The notes under the pieces: generated by a model
Databases searched by the model: none
Told to the model about the DNA's origin: nothing
The model's input: the letters and a program-made list of their open reading frames with translations, nothing else
Shown: positions 55,942 through 64,000 of the stretch, piece after piece
How positions within the stretch are numbered: position 1 is the first letter of the stretch
Layout: the number at the start of each line of letters is the position of its first letter
Assembly: GCF_000158815.1 (NCBI RefSeq)
Contig: NZ_GG657738.1
Location: forward strand, 5,191,300 to 5,255,299
Direction: 5' to 3'
Length of the DNA: 64,000 nucleotides
DNA from: Micromonospora sp. ATCC 39149
Lineage (GTDB): Bacteria; Actinomycetota; Actinomycetes; Mycobacteriales; Micromonosporaceae
Translations under genes and position numbers: made by a program

Positions 55942-56931
55942 GTGACCGAGCCGGTGCGCCTGACCGACTACGCCCGCGGCGGGGGCTGCGCGTGCAAGAT
56001 TCCGCCCAGTGAGCTGGAGGCGATGGTCGCCGGGCTGGGCCCGGCCGGCGGCGTGGTGGAGCTGCTGGTCGGCCTCGACCACGGCGACGACGCCGCGGTG
56101 GTCCGCCTCGACGAGCGGACCGGCCTGGTCAGCACCGCCGACTTCTTCACCCCGGTGGTCGACGACGCGTACGACTGGGGGCGCATCGCCGCCGCGAACG
56201 CGCTCTCCGACGTGTACGCCATGGGCGGCACCCCGCTCGTCGCGCTCAACCTGCTCTGCTGGCCCCGCGAGCGGCTGCCGCTGGAGCTGGCCCGGGAGGT
56301 GCTGCGCGGCGGTCAGGACGTGGCCCGGGAGGCCGGCTGCCACCTGGCGGGCGGGCACAGCGTCGACGACGACGGTCCGAAGTACGGGCTCGCGGTCACC
56401 GGCGTGGTGCGGCCGGAGGAGCTGATCACCCTCGACGCCGGCCGGGCCGGGCTGCCGCTGTCGCTGACCAAACCGCTCGGTGTCGGCGTGCTCAACACCC
56501 GGCACAAGGCCACCGGCGAGCGGTTCGCCGAGGCGGTCGCCTCGATGGCGGCGCTGAACCGCGACGCCGCCCACGCGGCGGTCGCCGCCGGGATCCGGTG
56601 CGGCACCGACGTGACCGGGTTCGGGCTGCTCGGGCACGCCTCGAAGCTGGCCCGGGCCAGCCGGCTCACGGTGGCGATCGACGCGGCCCGGGTGCCGTAC
56701 CTGCCGGGCGCGCGGGAGGCCGTCCGCGACGGGTACGTCAGCGGCGGCACCCGCCGGAACCTGGACTGGGTCGCCCCGTGGACCGACTTCGGAGCGGCCG
56801 GCGAGGCGGAGCGGCTGCTGCTGGCCGACGCGCAGACCTCGGGCGGGCTGCTGGTGGCCGGGGAACTGCCGGGGGCAACGGTGATCGGGGAGCTGCTGCC
56901 GCGCGGCGAGCACCTGCTGGTCGTGCGCTGA
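55942..56931 (+). CDS. selD: selenide, water dikinase
   Basis: 329 aa. Makes selenophosphate from selenide and ATP. Catalytic loop GGGCACKIPP uses Cys, not selenocysteine, at the position of E. coli Cys17. ATP/Mg motifs DHGDDAAVVRL, TADFFTPVVDDAYDWGRIAAANALSDVYAMGG and GGHSVDDDGPKYGLAVTG are intact, as is CGTDVTGFGLLGHA. GTG 55942 gives the family N-terminus; GGGGAA lies directly upstream. No selA, selB or tRNA-Sec gene is visible nearby. Confidence 0.93.
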   Translation: MTEPVRLTDYARGGGCACKIPPSELEAMVAGLGPAGGVVELLVGLDHGDDAAVVRLDERTGLVSTADFFTPVVDDAYDWGRIAAANALSDVYAMGGTPLVALNLLCWPRERLPLELAREVLRGGQDVAREAGCHLAGGHSVDDDGPKYGLAVTGVVRPEELITLDAGRAGLPLSLTKPLGVGVLNTRHKATGERFAEAVASMAALNRDAAHAAVAAGIRCGTDVTGFGLLGHASKLARASRLTVAIDAARVPYLPGAREAVRDGYVSGGTRRNLDWVAPWTDFGAAGEAERLLLADAQTSGGLLVAGELPGATVIGELLPRGEHLLVVR

Positions 56932-57163
56932 CCCCGGTCGCGGCCACCGCCGACCCGCGTGGCGGCCGGTGTCGGAGGCCCCGGCCGGCACCATAGCCGA
57001 TAAACTGTCGTCTTTCCGCCACTCAGTGCGACGGCGGCCAGGAAATTTTGCCCGGAATGGTCACAGACCGGTAACTTGCCCCCGGCTGCGGTCATATGCC
57101 CCCCACCATCGTCAGTAAGGCCCGATCCGGAGGCCGGTGGGACGAACGCAGCGAGGAGGCGGC

Positions 57164-57643
57164 ATGACCGAGCTGTGGAACTGGAGAATCGATGGGGCAC
57201 CCCCGGTGGAGGTGTACCCGGCGCTGGCCGAGGCCCTGGGGCGGGTGGTGATGCCGCTCGCGGTGGCCGACCCGGCCCGGCTGCCGACGTACGCGGTGAT
57301 CTGCGACGTCTGGGAGGCGCCGGGGGCGTTCGGCACGGTGGTGGACTGCTATGGGGTGCCCGAGAGCCTGGCCGAGCTGCCCTGCGTGGCCGCGCTGGCC
57401 CGGCTGCTCGGCCGCAACTGCGTGCTGCGCGACGACACGCTCGACGCCGGCCGGCACCTGCTGGTCGCGCCGGACGGCACGATCCGCCCGGTGCACTTCG
57501 ACGTGCGGGAGACCGACGACGGCGAGGTGCTGAGCAACCAACGGCTGTGCACCGTGGCCCACCCCGGTTGCCGGGGCTGGTCGCGGTGTCACCGGTCGAG
57601 GTGGGCCCCGGACTCGGTCTTCCCGGCCCTGGCCGCGGCCTGA
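57164..57643 (+). CDS. hypothetical protein
   Basis: 159 aa, soluble, acidic, with no family recognised (ELWNWRIDGAPPVEVYPALAEALG, VICDVWEAPGAFGTVVDCYG, LLVAPDGTIRPVHFDVRETD). Five cysteines. Strong GAGGAGG site before ATG 57164, and codon bias matches the genome. The 232 bases between selD and it contain GATAAACT-like AT-rich tracts and probably its promoter. Converges with the DUF2277 gene. Confidence 0.6.
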   Translation: MTELWNWRIDGAPPVEVYPALAEALGRVVMPLAVADPARLPTYAVICDVWEAPGAFGTVVDCYGVPESLAELPCVAALARLLGRNCVLRDDTLDAGRHLLVAPDGTIRPVHFDVRETDDGEVLSNQRLCTVAHPGCRGWSRCHRSRWAPDSVFPALAAA

Positions 57644-57687
57644 CCGCTCGGGCCGGCCGGGCCCCCGGCCGGCCCCGAGCGGCCCGC

Positions 57688-57924
57688 TCAGCCCTCGGTG
57701 GCCGGTCGCTGCGGGCCGCCGCCGCGCACCACCAGCTGGCCCAGCAGGGTCGCGGTGGCCTCGGCGACGGCGGCCACCGCCGCGTCGAACGCCGCCGCGT
57801 TGTGCGCGGCCGGCGCGCGGAACCCGGAGATCTTCCGGACGTACTGCAACGCCGCCGCCTCGATGTCGGCCCGGCTCACCTCCGGCACGTACGGCTCACG
57901 CAGGGTCTTGATGCTGCGGCACAT
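57688..57924 (-). CDS. DUF2277 family protein
   Basis: 78 aa. MCRSIKTLREPYVPEVSRADIEAAALQYVRKISGFRAPAAHN is the diagnostic N-terminus; the remainder is one helix (VAAVAEATATLLGQLVV). Function unknown. GAGGAG precedes ATG 57924. Divergent from miaB with only 52 bases between. Confidence 0.85.
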   Translation of the reverse strand: MCRSIKTLREPYVPEVSRADIEAAALQYVRKISGFRAPAAHNAAAFDAAVAAVAEATATLLGQLVVRGGGPQRPATEG

Positions 57925-57976
57925 GGCTCCTCCTCGTTCGGGTCGATCTGCTCGGTGCGGATACGCTGTGTGGGTC

Positions 57977-59512
57977 ATGACTACCGCAGCCGCGGGCAGC
58001 CCGCGCACCTACCAGGTGCGCACGTACGGCTGCCAGATGAACGTGCACGACTCCGAGCGCATCTCCGGCCTGCTGGAACAGGCCGGGTACGTGCGCGCCG
58101 CCGAGGCCGACGACAACCCCGACGTGGTGGTGTTCAACACCTGCGCCGTCCGGGAGAACGCCGACAACCGGCTCTACGGCAACCTGGGTCACCTGCGCCC
58201 CGTGAAGGACAAGCACCCCGGGATGCAGATCGCCGTCGGTGGCTGCCTCGCCCAGAAGGACCGCGGCGACATCGTCCGCAAGGCCCCCTGGGTGGACGTG
58301 GTGTTCGGCACGCACAACATCGGCTCGCTGCCGGCGCTGCTGGAGCGGGCCCGGCACAACGCCGCCGCCGAGGTGGAGATCCTGGAGTCGCTCGACGTCT
58401 TCCCCTCGACGCTGCCGACGCGGCGCGAGTCGACGTACGCCGGGTGGGTGTCGATCTCGGTGGGTTGCAACAACACCTGCACGTTCTGCATCGTGCCCGC
58501 CCTGCGCGGCAGGGAGAAGGACCGCCGCCCCGGCGACGTCCTCGCCGAGGTCCGCGCCCTGGTCGACTCCGGCGTGCTGGAGGTGACCCTGCTCGGGCAG
58601 AACGTCAACTCCTACGGCGTGGAGTTCGGCGACCGGTACGCGTTCGGCAAGCTGCTGCGCGCCTGCGGCGAGATCGACGGGCTGGAGCGGGTCCGGTTCA
58701 CCAGCCCGCACCCGAAGGACTTCACCGACGACGTGATCGCCGCGATGGCCGAGACCCCGAACGTCTGCCACTCGCTGCACATGCCGTTGCAGTCCGGCTC
58801 GGACGACGTGCTGCGGGCGATGCGCCGGTCGTACCGGTCAGAGCGGTACCTCGGGATCATCGAGAGGGTCCGGGCGGCGATGCCCGACGCGGCGATCACC
58901 ACCGACATCATCGTCGGCTTCCCCGGCGAGACCGAGGCTGACTTCCAGCGCACTCTGGACGTGGTCCGCGAGGCCCGGTTCTCCTCGGCGTTCACGTTCC
59001 AGTACTCCAAGCGCCCCGGCACGCCGGCCGCCACCATGCCCGACCAGCTGCCCAAGCAGGTGGTGCAGGAGCGCTACGAGCGGCTGATCGCGACGGTGGA
59101 GGAGATCACCTGGGCGGAGAACCGGAAGCTGATCGGCGAGACCGTCGAGGTGCTGGTCGCCGTCGGCGAGGGCCGCAAGGACGAGCGCACCGGCCGGATG
59201 TCGGGCCGGGCCCGCGACGGCCGCCTCGTGCACTTCGCCACGGGCGCGCTCGGGGCGAGCGGCCGGCCCGGCGACGCCGGGTTCCTCGCGGGGCGGATCC
59301 GCCCGGGGGACATCGTGCACACCACCGTCACGTACGCCGCCCCGCACCACCTCAACGCCGACGGTGAGCCGCTGTCGCACCGGCGCACCCGGGCCGGCGA
59401 TGCCGCCGAGGCCGGCCGCTCCCCGCGTACCCCCGGGGTGTCGCTCGGCCTGCCCACGGTCGGCGTGCCGGCTGCGGTGCCCCCGCCGGCGACCGGCTGC
59501 GCCGCCGGATGA
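57977..59512 (+). CDS. miaB: tRNA-2-methylthio-N6-dimethylallyladenosine synthase MiaB
   Basis: 511 aa radical-SAM methylthiotransferase. N-terminal cluster ligands in YGCQMNVHDSE, FNTCAVRENA and GGCLAQKD; radical-SAM triad CNNTCTFCIVP; TRAM domain at the C-terminus (GETVEVLVAVGEG, GRLVHFATG). Modifies A37 of tRNAs reading UNN codons. TACGCT at 57962 would place transcription start at or near the ATG, so the mRNA may be leaderless. C-terminal extension of about 40 residues is Pro/Ala-rich. Confidence 0.95.
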   Translation: MTTAAAGSPRTYQVRTYGCQMNVHDSERISGLLEQAGYVRAAEADDNPDVVVFNTCAVRENADNRLYGNLGHLRPVKDKHPGMQIAVGGCLAQKDRGDIVRKAPWVDVVFGTHNIGSLPALLERARHNAAAEVEILESLDVFPSTLPTRRESTYAGWVSISVGCNNTCTFCIVPALRGREKDRRPGDVLAEVRALVDSGVLEVTLLGQNVNSYGVEFGDRYAFGKLLRACGEIDGLERVRFTSPHPKDFTDDVIAAMAETPNVCHSLHMPLQSGSDDVLRAMRRSYRSERYLGIIERVRAAMPDAAITTDIIVGFPGETEADFQRTLDVVREARFSSAFTFQYSKRPGTPAATMPDQLPKQVVQERYERLIATVEEITWAENRKLIGETVEVLVAVGEGRKDERTGRMSGRARDGRLVHFATGALGASGRPGDAGFLAGRIRPGDIVHTTVTYAAPHHLNADGEPLSHRRTRAGDAAEAGRSPRTPGVSLGLPTVGVPAAVPPPATGCAAG

Positions 59513-59517
59513 CGCGA

Positions 59518-59546
59518 TCGGGGCCCACCGCGCCGGCGGGCCCCGA
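59518..59546. terminator. bidirectional hairpin between miaB and pectate lyase genes
   Basis: TCGGGGCCC (59518-59526) and GGGCCCCGA (59538-59546), perfect 9-bp stem, 11-base loop, between convergent genes. Confidence 0.65.
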
Positions 59547-59561
59547 CCAGCTCATGGCGGG

Positions 59562-60527
59562 TCAGACCGAGATCTTGCCGGCGCCCGCGCCGCCCGTCAC
59601 GATCGACTTGACGCTGCTCGCGCCGTCCAGCGGGTACGGGTACGGGATGCTCTTCACGCTGCCGCCTGCCTGGCCGCTGCCGGAGTTGACGAAGTAGTTG
59701 TTCCGGGCGACCAGGGTGCCCGGCCCGGAACTGCCCTCACCGAGGTGGAACGGGTCGGCGACGTTCTCGAAGTAGTTGCCCTCGACGAGGACGCCGGCGC
59801 TCATGGTGGAGGCCACGCCGTAGCCGCCGTTGGCCCGGTAGTAGTTGTTGAACACGTGCACCGGGTTGCCGAAGCGGACCCGGGGGTGCCGCTGGTTGCT
59901 GCCGTCGAAGTAGTTGTGGTGGTAGGTCACCCGCAGGTGGCCGATGTCCTGGTTGCCGTTGTCGTCGCTGTGCCCGAGCAGCATCGACTTGTCGTGACCG
60001 TAGACCCGGTTCCACGAGACGGTGATGAAGTCGGAGCCGCGTTTGATGTCGACCGCGCCGTCGTAGCCGCTGGTGAAGGTGTTGTGGTCGATCCAGATGT
60101 TGGTGGCCGACTCCTGGACGTTGATCGCGTCGTCGTTCCAGCTCTTGAACGTGATGTTCCGGATGATCACGTTGCGGTCGCCGCTGATGTTGAGGCCGCA
60201 GCCGGAGATGGTCGCGCCCGAGTTGCCGAGGATGGTCTTGTTGGACCGGACCCGGAGCATGCCCGAGCAGGAGATGGTGCCGGAGACCCGGATCACCGCC
60301 GCGCTGCTGGAGCCGAGGGCGCTCGACAGCGCGGAGGCGCTGGTGACCGTGGTCGTCGGGGCACCGCCCCCGCCGGTGGTGCCGCCGTTCTGGGTGGCCC
60401 AGCCGACCATGTAGTTCGGCGCGGCCCAGGCGGGCGCGGTGGCGGCGGTGAGGGCCCCGGCGACGAGGGCGGAGGCGGTTGCGGCTGCGGCGAGCAGCGT
60501 GGTGCGGCGTCGTGCCGTGATGCGCAT
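59562..60527 (-). CDS. secreted pectate lyase (PL1 family)
   Basis: 321 aa. Signal peptide MRITARRRTTLLAAAATASA...APAWAAP, then the parallel beta-helix of PL1: SNKTILGNSGATISGCGLNI, NVIIRNITFKSWNDDAINVQ, WIDHNTF, GAVDIKRGSDFITVSWNRVYGHDKSMLLGHSDDN and HHNYFDGSNQRHPRVRFG, containing the Ca2+ Asp residues and catalytic Arg. Cleaves polygalacturonate by beta-elimination outside the cell. AAGGGAAG site before ATG 60527; own promoter at 60708-60736. Confidence 0.93.
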   Translation of the reverse strand: MRITARRRTTLLAAAATASALVAGALTAATAPAWAAPNYMVGWATQNGGTTGGGGAPTTTVTSASALSSALGSSSAAVIRVSGTISCSGMLRVRSNKTILGNSGATISGCGLNISGDRNVIIRNITFKSWNDDAINVQESATNIWIDHNTFTSGYDGAVDIKRGSDFITVSWNRVYGHDKSMLLGHSDDNGNQDIGHLRVTYHHNYFDGSNQRHPRVRFGNPVHVFNNYYRANGGYGVASTMSAGVLVEGNYFENVADPFHLGEGSSGPGTLVARNNYFVNSGSGQAGGSVKSIPYPYPLDGASSVKSIVTGGAGAGKISV

Positions 60528-60691
60528 GTGCTTCCCTTCGGTGGTCGCGGGTGCGCGACCGATCGGTCGATCGCTGACGCCGGTGCCCTGTGTGGCGTCG
60601 GAGTCGGCCGGAGACGGTGGTCGTGCGCCCCGCCGGTGTGGACGTGCCTGGGGTGAGAAGCGGCTCCCGTGCTGGCGCCGCCGGGGATTCA

Positions 60692-60736
60692 GGCAAGCGC
60701 TTTCCCGATATAAACACAGATATCCATCAATGTAAA
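60692..60736 (-). promoter_or_regulatory. pectate lyase promoter with LacI-type operator
   Basis: On the minus strand: -35 TTTACA (60731-60736), 17-base spacer, -10 TTATAT (60708-60713), then GGAAAGCGCTTGCC (60692-60705) with an AAGCGCTT core palindrome at the expected start of transcription. The AGCGCT core is typical of LacI-family sites controlling secreted carbohydrate enzymes. The rest of 60528-60866 holds only the leader and spacer. Confidence 0.6.
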
Positions 60737-60866
60737 CCCTTTGCCCCACTGCCACGGAACTGGGGAAAATCGGCGGCCGGCACCGGGTGGTGCCGGCCTC
60801 CGAGGCTCGGTTACGGATCAACGGGGAGCGGATCGCCCGGCCGGGTGGGGGGCCGTCCGCCGTGGC

Positions 60867-62483
60867 TCAGCAGGCGACGCCGTTCAGCTTGACCGTGGTG
60901 GGCGCGGAGGCGGCGCCGTTGGCGGTGAAACCGACGGTCACCGAGGCACCCGCCGCGAGCGAACCGGACCAGATCGGCGCGGCGGCGGTGACCGTCGTGC
61001 CGGACTGGGTGACGGTGGCGTTCCAGCCGCTGGCCAGGGTCACCCCGGACGGCCAGCTCCAGGTCACCGACCACGGGTTCACGGCGGCGGTGCCGGAGTT
61101 GGTGACCGTCAGCTCTCCCTGGAAGCCGCCCTGCCACGAGTTGACCTGCTTGTAGGTGGCGGTGCAGGCCCCCGCCGGGGGCGGGGTGGTCGGGTTGGCC
61201 GTCGGCGTCCCCGTGGGGGTGCCGGTCGGGGTCGGGTCGGTCCCGCCGCCCACCGGCGCGATCAGGTACGGCTGGAGGATCGCCTGCTTCGCGGTGTTGA
61301 TGTTGGTCCAGTCGTCCAGCGCGATGCCGCCGGTGTCACCCGAGTTGGGGTTCCACGACCAGTAGGTGAAGGACATCCCGTTGACGCCGGTGCCGGTGTA
61401 CGCCATCAGCTTCTCCAGCCACACCTTGTCGCGCGGGTCGGCCAGGGTGCTGCCGAACTCGCCCATCATGATCGGGGCGATGTTCTGCTTGTACAGGTAA
61501 CCCCAGTACTTGTCCCAGATCGCCGGCAGGTTCGCCGGGTAGTCCGGGGCCTTGAACCAGGACTGCTCGTAGACCGAGGTGGCGTACTCGTGCGGGGAGT
61601 AGACCAGCCGGTTCGCCACGTTCAGCCGGACCGGGAACTGGCCGGCCTTGGAGAGGTTGCCGCCCCACCAGCCGCAGTCCTCGTCGTTGCTCGGGTCGTT
61701 GTCCCAGACGTTCGACAGTCCGCCGCTGGGGCAGCTCACGCCTTCAACGAAGATCAGCCAGTTCGGCTGCACCCCGAGGATCGCGTTGCCGGCCCGCTCG
61801 GCGGCCAGCCGCCAGTCCCGCGCGGTGTCCCCGCAGCCCCAGCAGGCGCCGGTGGCCGCCGGGTTGGTGCCCTCGGCGTGCGGCTCGTTGTGCAGGTCCG
61901 CGCCGATGACGGTGGGGTTGTTCGCGTACCGCTGGGCCAGCATCTTCCAGTCGTTGATCCAGGTCGTCTCGGAGACCGTGGACGTGTACCAGAGCGGCGA
62001 CTGCCCGGCCGCGGTCGGCCGGTGCCGGTCCAGGATGACCCGCATCCCCTTGCTGCCCGCGTAGCCGATGACCTTGTCGAGGATCTGCAACGGCGACAGC
62101 CCCACCAGGTCCGGGTTCACGAAGTCGTTGACGCCGCTCGCCGTCGCCCCCGGCTTCAGCGCGTCGTTCGAGTACGGGATGCGCAGCGTGTTGTAGCCGA
62201 GGCGGGCCATCGTGTCGAGCTGGCCGCGCCACGGGTTGTTCGACCACAGGCCGTGGAAGGTCTTGTTGTCGGTCTCCATGCCGAACCAGTTGATGCCGGT
62301 CAGGCGGACCGTCGCGCCGGTGCTGTCCACGATCTTGTTGCCGTTGGTGCGCAGGTAGCCGGTGCCGGTGCCGCCGGTGGCGGCTGCTGCCGGGGCGGTG
62401 CCGACGGCGGCGGCGACGAGGACGCCGGCCGCGGCGGTGGCGAGCGCGGTGAGCGCGCCGCCGAGGGCGGTGAATCGGTGCAT
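60867..62483 (-). CDS. secreted GH5 cellulase with CBM2
   Basis: 538 aa. Signal peptide to about residue 35, GH5 barrel with VRLTGINWFGMET, NTLRIPYSNDALKPG, acid/base Glu in ADLHNEPH and nucleophile Glu in APIMMGEFGS, then a PT-rich linker (PTPTGTPTGTPTANPTTPPP) and a C-terminal CBM2 (CTATYKQVNSWQGGFQGELTVTN ... SAPTTVKLNGVAC, with the two disulphide Cys). Endoglucanase role likely; ATG 62483. Confidence 0.93.
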   Translation of the reverse strand: MHRFTALGGALTALATAAAGVLVAAAVGTAPAAAATGGTGTGYLRTNGNKIVDSTGATVRLTGINWFGMETDNKTFHGLWSNNPWRGQLDTMARLGYNTLRIPYSNDALKPGATASGVNDFVNPDLVGLSPLQILDKVIGYAGSKGMRVILDRHRPTAAGQSPLWYTSTVSETTWINDWKMLAQRYANNPTVIGADLHNEPHAEGTNPAATGACWGCGDTARDWRLAAERAGNAILGVQPNWLIFVEGVSCPSGGLSNVWDNDPSNDEDCGWWGGNLSKAGQFPVRLNVANRLVYSPHEYATSVYEQSWFKAPDYPANLPAIWDKYWGYLYKQNIAPIMMGEFGSTLADPRDKVWLEKLMAYTGTGVNGMSFTYWSWNPNSGDTGGIALDDWTNINTAKQAILQPYLIAPVGGGTDPTPTGTPTGTPTANPTTPPPAGACTATYKQVNSWQGGFQGELTVTNSGTAAVNPWSVTWSWPSGVTLASGWNATVTQSGTTVTAAAPIWSGSLAAGASVTVGFTANGAASAPTTVKLNGVAC

Positions 62484-62718
62484 GCGGACTCCACTTCGGA
62501 TGCCGGCTGCCGCACGAGGGCGGCGCGGGCGGGGAACCAGGGGAGGGCCGTTGCCCGCAGTGCGTGCCGACCGGCAACCACGGCGTGCGCCGACCGGGAA
62601 CGCGAAATGCGGGAACGACGGCGACGCGGACGACCGCTCGCGGTGAACCGGCGACTCGCGACGGCGAACCTGCCGTCGGTGCCCCTCGCGCCGGTGCTGC
62701 TACCTAGCTCCGCGGACC

Positions 62719-62747
62719 ATTGTCATCAGCTCGCCTGGATGCGTCAA
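62719..62747 (-). promoter_or_regulatory. candidate cellulase promoter
   Basis: Minus strand TTGACG (62742-62747), 17-base spacer, GACAAT (62719-62724), about 235 bases before the cellulase ATG. No clear operator palindrome found in this 62484-62845 spacer, which otherwise shows no gene. Confidence 0.4.
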
Positions 62748-62845
62748 CCTGCCCGGGCGCACCCGGCGGATCGCGGTGCCCACCGGCCCGCAGAGCGCGG
62801 GTCGCGGACGTGACGGGGGGGAAGGTCGGCCGGGGCGCGGGCAGA

Positions 62846-62883
62846 CGGGAGCCCCCGGTCCCACGTGGGACCGGGGGCTCCCG
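62846..62883. terminator. perfect 38-bp palindromic terminator after the DUF349 gene
   Basis: CGGGAGCCCCCGGTCCCAC (62846-62864) followed directly by its reverse complement to 62883; 12 bases past the stop of the DUF349 gene. Confidence 0.8.
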
Positions 62884-62894
62884 GGTGGTTCAGC

Positions 62895-64000
62895 TCAGCC
62901 GGCCTGCTCCGCGAGCTGGAGGAACTGCCGCTTCGACGCGAGGGCCTGCTCGGCCTCCTTGATCCGCCGGTTGTCTCCGGCGGCCTGGGCCCGGGCCAGC
63001 CGTTCCTCGGCCTCCGCCACCTGCGAGCGCATCTGGGCCAGCAGCGGGTTGTCCTCCTTGGTGGTTCGGCGCCACGCCGAGTCCATCACCTCGCGGACCT
63101 TGTCGTCGATCGCCCGCAGCCGCCGCTCCAGCCCGGCGGCGGCCTCCCGCGGCACCCGACCGGCCTCGTGCCACTGCGCCTGGATCTCGCGCAGCTTGGC
63201 CTGGGCGCCCTTCGGGTCGGCGTCGACGTCGAGCGCCTCCGCCTCGGCGAGCAGCGCCTGCTTGCGCTCCAGGTTGGCCCGCTGCTCGTTGTCCCGTGCG
63301 GAGAACACCTCGCTGCGCCGGGTGAAGAACGCGTCCTGGGCCGCCCGGAACCGTTCCCAGAGCTTCTGCTCGGCCTCCTTGGCGGCGCGCGGGGCGGCCT
63401 TCCACTGGTTCATCAGGTCCTTGAGCTGGTTGGCGGTGGCCGCCCAGTCGGTGGACTCCCGTAGCTTCTCCGCCTCGGCGACCAGGTCCTCCTTGATCTG
63501 CTGCGCCTGCTTGCGCTGCGAGTCCAGGGAGGCGAAGTGGGCGCCCCGGCGGCGGGTGAAGCCGTCCCGCGCGGCGGCGAACCGCTTCCACAGCTCGCCA
63601 TCGGCCTTCTTGTCGACCCCCCGGATGGTCTTCCACTCGTCGAGGATCTCCTTGAGCCGGTCACCGGCGGTCTTCCAGCCAGTCGACTCGGCGGCCAGCT
63701 TCTCCGCCTCCTCCACGAGGGCGGTCTTGCGCGCGAGGGCCTCGCTTCGGGCGGCGTCGCGTGCGGCGCGTGCCTCGCCGGCCTTCTCCTCGGCGACCGC
63801 GGCGAGCTTTTCCAGCCGCGAGGCCAGGGCATCGATGTCGCCGACGACGTGCGCCTCGGCCAGGGAGGCGCGGATCCGGCGGATCGTGGTCAACGAGTGT
63901 CCGGCGTCCGCCGCGCCCGAGTTGAGCCGTGCCTCGGTCAGGTCCACCTCGGTGACCAGGTCCGCGAAGCGGCGGGCGAAGTGGGCCAGTCCCTCCTCCG
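62895..64000 (-). CDS. DUF349 domain protein (partial at window edge)
   Basis: At least 368 residues; the frame is open to the window end. Repeated DUF349 three-helix units: LAAESTGWKTAGDRLKEILDEWKTI...LWKRFAAARDGFTRRRGAHF, REST-DWAATANQLKDLMNQWKAA...LWERFRAAQDAFFTRRSEVF and a third, less regular one. Very Glu/Lys/Ala-rich, fully helical. Function of the family is not established. EEGLAHFARRFADLVTEVDL before residue 1 of the first ATG/GTG shows that the true start lies outside. Confidence 0.85.
   Translation of the reverse strand, partial: EEGLAHFARRFADLVTEVDLTEARLNSGAADAGHSLTTIRRIRASLAEAHVVGDIDALASRLEKLAAVAEEKAGEARAARDAARSEALARKTALVEEAEKLAAESTGWKTAGDRLKEILDEWKTIRGVDKKADGELWKRFAAARDGFTRRRGAHFASLDSQRKQAQQIKEDLVAEAEKLRESTDWAATANQLKDLMNQWKAAPRAAKEAEQKLWERFRAAQDAFFTRRSEVFSARDNEQRANLERKQALLAEAEALDVDADPKGAQAKLREIQAQWHEAGRVPREAAAGLERRLRAIDDKVREVMDSAWRRTTKEDNPLLAQMRSQVAEAEERLARAQAAGDNRRIKEAEQALASKRQFLQLAEQAG

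Noticed and set aside
60707..60736. a shared ATCnATGTAAA motif between the esterase and pectate lyase promoters
   Set aside because: In the pectate lyase promoter the match is the -35 box itself, so the similarity is probably coincidental.

Overview
This 64 kb window is high-GC actinobacterial chromosome, most like a Micromonosporaceae genome. The evidence is the GTG-rich starts, ATGA/GTGA stop-start overlaps, the DUF3046-recA-recX-rny-gluABCD-selD-miaB block, UdgX, an MrpA-MrpB fusion, secreted CBM2 cellulase and pectate lyase, and short dispersed repeats. I saw no rRNA, tRNA or CRISPR array.

Layout. 1-8.1 kb: a partial multicopper-oxidase-fold protein with FN3 domains, a Nei-type glycosylase, a secreted SH3 protein, a CPCC protein, a SAM hydrolase and a membrane protein. 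8.2-10.4 kb: an XRE/TPR regulator followed by two gene relics. 10.5-19.2 kb: a sugar-acid catabolic locus (ABC transporter, L-fuconate-type dehydratase, lactonase, GntR/FCD regulator, zinc dehydrogenase, KduD-like SDR). A shared 14-bp motif in front of the transporter and beside the regulator gene suggests one regulon. 19.7-21.1 kb: a secreted esterase with a ricin-type lectin domain. 21.3-25.9 kb: lhr, broken by two opposed frameshifts. 26.1-28.0 kb: a small unknown protein and a DUF4139 protein. 28.3-30.3 kb: a two-gene module of a predicted membrane-spanning, lipid-anchored GTPase and an unrecognised partner; this is the best candidate here for an undescribed system. 30.5-36.9 kb: a complete Mrp Na+/H+ antiporter operon, unusually rich in short tandem repeats. 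37.0-38.2 kb: an intact IS630-family element inserted in a dispersed repeat. 38.3-41.8 kb: two CNNM/CBS membrane proteins (the first damaged) and a Spo0M-like protein. 41.9-45.2 kb: a LysE-type exporter, a flavin-barrel/GNAT fusion and a divergent MocR regulator. 45.4-52.3 kb: udgX, an MFS transporter, DUF3046, recA, recX, rny. 52.4-55.7 kb: gluABCD (minus strand). 55.9-59.5 kb: selD, two small proteins, miaB. 59.6-62.5 kb: pectate lyase and cellulase, each with its own promoter. 62.9-64 kb: a partial DUF349 protein.

Two tracts (about 33113-33243 in mrpA and 38811-39075 in the first CNNM gene) carry many one-base indels each. Correcting them restores ordinary family sequence. This is more likely base-calling or assembly error than biology, but it cannot be settled from one sequence; lhr at 25120 and 22975 may be the same problem.
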